From Callaeas wilsoni (lineage: Eukaryota > Chordata > Aves > Passeriformes > Callaeidae), in the NCBI GenBank assembly GCA_013398955.1, contig VWPU01017436.1, positions 1 to 64,000 of the forward strand: a stretch of 64,000 nt of DNA, read 5' to 3'. The notes beneath the pieces were generated by a model that worked only from the letters and a program-made list of their open reading frames with translations, did no database searches and was not told where the DNA came from. This document shows positions 60,701 to 64,000 of the stretch, piece by piece (positions within the stretch are counted from its first letter, which is position 1; each line of letters starts with the position of its first letter). The position numbers and the translations under genes were made by a program.

Positions 60701-63700
60701 CTGAATTTGGGGTGGGAAACTAATAAATAAATATTAAAAGTTTTTTTGGGGCAGGGCTGTATGGGATAGTTATAGAGCTGATGGATGTGGTCAGTTTTGC
60801 TGTTTGTTTCACTTTCTTTGGATGCTGTGATAGTCAAGTTTTGTTTTCCAAAGCTGTAGCCATACAGTCTGTGTGTCAAAATCGAGCATATAATTATTTT
60901 GCAGTAATTCATTGTTTTACAATCTCATGGTTTTCCGATTGCTTCCTGCTCTCTGCCCTGCTTTATGGATTTTCATATTCTCTCTTGTTGGCCTGTGAAG
61001 ACAAGTACATGCAAAGACAGGAGCCTACACCAGCAACAGTGCCTTTGTATGTGATTTCATTACCCCAGACAGCATCGGCCTCTGCTTTAGAGGCTCTTCA
61101 CGTGCAATGGCTTTTGCGTGTCACTGGGGCCAGCCCATCACCCTGCACAGGCAGAAAGAGGTGATCTGGACAAGATGATTCCCTCAAGAGCATGATGAGT
61201 CCCCTGACCATCATGCAGATCATCAGGGCCCATCTCAAACAAGCAGCAGCAACATCCTTTGGATGTGTGCCCACAAGGCACATGCTGGCTTGCATCCCGG
61301 TGCTAGCTCATGAACATGGCCTCTGATGCCCTTTTACAGTCTCTGTTGCTTGTGGATGCTGGAGAGTGAAAGTAAAGGACAGATGGGATGGATGCTCAGA
61401 GCAGTGGGCCAAGTGAGGATGGGGCGAGATGGGAGTGACACAGCAGAGAGAGGAGAGGCCAGTAGATAGGAAGAAAGATGGCAGGTAAATGTCATTCATT
61501 GCCTTCCTTTCAGGTTTTCCTGATTCTCCCTTGCTGAGTCTTAGAAGGGCAGTGCAGTTTTAGTTTGTTTCATGAACTTAAAAAAAAAAATCAGGGATGA
61601 GGCAAAATAATTGGGCCCAAATCTGTATTAGGACCTGGAATCCCCCTCAAGGCTTGACAGAGATGCCTTTTGCGAGGTCAGCCATGTCACTTGGAGAAGT
61701 TCCATGACTGATTTGCTGCTGTTTCTGAAATAGCATGTAAATGTGCATTTTTTTTTATAAAGCCAAACAGAAATCAAGGCTCTCCTTTCCCCTTTTGTTC
61801 CTGTCCTTGGATGGACATGCCTGTCCTACCTGCTTCATAACCGTTGTTTGTATATGTGCCCTGACAGCCATTTTAGCGCTTTCTTCTTTCTTTTTTTTTA
61901 GTAACACAAGCTGAGTTAGTTGTGTTTCATCTCATCCTGGCATTTTTGAGACTTGGCACTCTCATACGCCTTGCTGTGTCCCCTGTCCTTTTTTGTTTGC
62001 ATTTGTACCTTTTTTTCCATCTTAGTAACCTACTCATATGTTGACATAGCATCTAAGCAAGTGTGCCCTACTGTTCCCCAGTAAGAGGCAGTGTAATTAA
62101 TTTCAAAGACCTTCCACTGAAAGAAACCTTTGCCTTCCTCTGAACAAGGAGAGCTGTTCAATTATACTGGAAAGCTGCATGTGGGCCCAGGCAGAGAGAC
62201 ACTCCCTCCCACCCCTCTCCCAGCACTTTCTCAAGGGCTGCTATATTGTCATCTGACAGAGTCACTCATTTCCAGATAATTGGGTTTTTAAAGGGCATCT
62301 ATAGGACCCAAATAACTCCTGGCATACTGTTTATACCATTGGCCTGCCAGGTTAGCAAAGGTTACACTTAATTGCCTCATTTATGGCTAATGGATTCCAG
62401 TTTTGCTGTTGCTTTTTCTCTGAGGATAATTGCTCAGACCTGTATTTTTGTTTCTGAAATCTTGATGAATAAAAACAAAGGTCCTGCTTTGTGAATTGAG
62501 ATGTTGCTTTTATTGGGAGAGACAGAGGTCACGTAAAATTCTTACGTTTAGGAAGTGACCACATCCGTGGGTGAGAGGTTGTCTGGGTGAGCCTTGCTCA
62601 GCCCTTTGACAGCGCAGATTTCCCACTGCGCTCCATCGTCAAACCTCTTTGTGTGGTGCAGCTTATTGCAACAGAAAACAATTTCCAGGCGAATTGTGTC
62701 CAGCACTGCTCTTCTCAGTCCTGTCCACAGAGCACATGCCCTGTGGGTACAGGGGTGGTGTAAGGGATGCTCTGCAAGTGCAGCTCTCCTCATCACAGCC
62801 TCTGCCTGAACATCCCTACGTGGATGGAGGCTGGTGCTGATACAAGATGAGACACAGAGCACTTTCTGGGATGGTCTGGGGTGTAAACACAGCACTGCCC
62901 TTTTGTGTTCTGCAGAACTAATCCTGAGGTTTCTACAAATACGTTTTGTATGCATCCTATGTGTCTCCAGAAATTTTACTGGTGAGGATGGAACAAACTT
63001 CCAGAAGCATACACTTCAGTTTTATGGCAGTAGTCACTCTGCCCTTTCCAGCACCAGGTGATGTTTGTCTTTTGTTAGGAGTAAAACAAGAGCTGCAGAC
63101 TTCAGTGCTTTTGTTGCGGCTTAGTAAAGCCAACACTATACACTCAGTTATGGGTTTTGTTTATTTTATGGTCAAGGTAGTTCTGGCAACAGGTTTTGAG
63201 TGAACAGCTCTAAGAAAACAATGTCATGGCTGTCAAGAGGAGACGACTCTAGCTTTCATTAACAATCTGAGGTTACTGAGGGCCAAAAATGACAGCCAGG
63301 AGAAGAGCCTGCTTCCTCTGGCATCCCAGGGCACTGTGAAGCTGTCAGCATGGGAATAGGATGTAAGTTAAGTGTCCATTCATCATGGGCTTCACATGCT
63401 CACGGCTCTGCCTCCAACTTCACACCAGTGACAGAGACACCAAGTTGTCATATTTGGCATCCTTCATAACTTGGTTTATAAGGCTTCCCTGGATTAATTC
63501 CCATTTGATTAAATCACATCCTTTACATAAAGAGCTGATCTTGATTGACAGCCTTCCTCTCATAAAAATGCCTCCAATGTACTTGTGCACATGGTGAGAG
63601 AGAATCATAAATTTGCTGTAAGTGCTTTAAAAGATGAGAAAGCTGAGTGTCAGCTGGTGCTCAACCTTGCCAAATCTGTGCATAAGGAGGAGAGCACTGG

Positions 63701-64000
63701 GTCTGAAGATTAGCAGTTAGCTTGTAGTAGTGAGCAGACTGATTCAGGGGATAAACACCATCACAACACATTTTGGGAGTGTGTGTGTTGCACAAGATTA
63801 AAAGTGAAAGTAATCAAGGAGACAACTTACTGTTGGATGTGATGGATCTACCATTGTTCAAGGCAGGGTTAAATGTCTTTATAAAATGTGTACTGTGTTT
63901 CTGACAGAAGTGATGAGTTTAGTGCTGGAACTTCTGGTGTGAACGCCTTCAGGGAAGTGTACTTCTGTTCTTGGGGATAAATCCCTGAGGAAAGGTCTCA
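54721..64000. other. Intergenic; no gene recognised
   Basis: No known protein family is seen on either strand. The longest ORF (58793-59347, minus, 184 codons) has no domain signature. Several AT-rich blocks (57150-57260, 60420-60560, 62270-62480) look like possible conserved non-coding elements, but that needs comparison with other birds. Confidence 0.55.
55408..55436 (+). other. Putative G-quadruplex motif
   Basis: Five G-runs of at least three (55408-55410, 55416-55418, 55424-55428, 55430-55432, 55434-55436) are separated by loops of 1-5 bases, which meets the usual G4 rule. Confidence 0.7.

Overview
The window is vertebrate nuclear DNA and almost certainly avian. It has long AT-rich introns with GT-AG splice sites, a CpG-island promoter, several truncated CR1 LINE copies and a few solo LTRs, and no mammalian SINEs. 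A neoavian, possibly passerine, bird is likely, but the sequence alone does not fix the species.

Layout. (1) Positions 1-8470 hold FAM221A on the + strand. It has a CpG-island promoter and seven coding exons that join in frame (879 nt, 292 codons plus stop). The last intron has an uncommon GC-AG donor/acceptor pair. (2) Positions 8470-16390 are intergenic and include one complete solo LTR (650 bp, 5-bp target duplication). (3) Positions about 16390-44250 hold the remains of STK31 (TDRD8; Tudor domain, coiled coil and kinase-like domain) on the + strand, in the same order and orientation as FAM221A-STK31 in mammals. At least eight exon remnants lie in the correct order. Three of them carry lesions: two in-frame stops plus a +1 insertion in the Tudor exon, a stop in a coiled-coil exon, and a 2-nt deletion in the next exon. 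A short exon start runs directly into two further stops. The Tudor N-terminal half and most of the kinase N-lobe and catalytic loop could not be found. The last two kinase C-lobe exons are still open. I therefore read STK31 as a unitary pseudogene here. Two further solo LTRs sit in its introns. (4) Positions 44250-64000 show no recognisable gene. They hold three CR1 fragments and many short chance ORFs. In mammals this interval leads towards NPY, and the window appears to end in that gene-poor region.

The main discovery is the decayed STK31 locus. Homology was judged by eye against the human STK31 and FAM221A proteins from memory, so a formal alignment should confirm each exon boundary and lesion.
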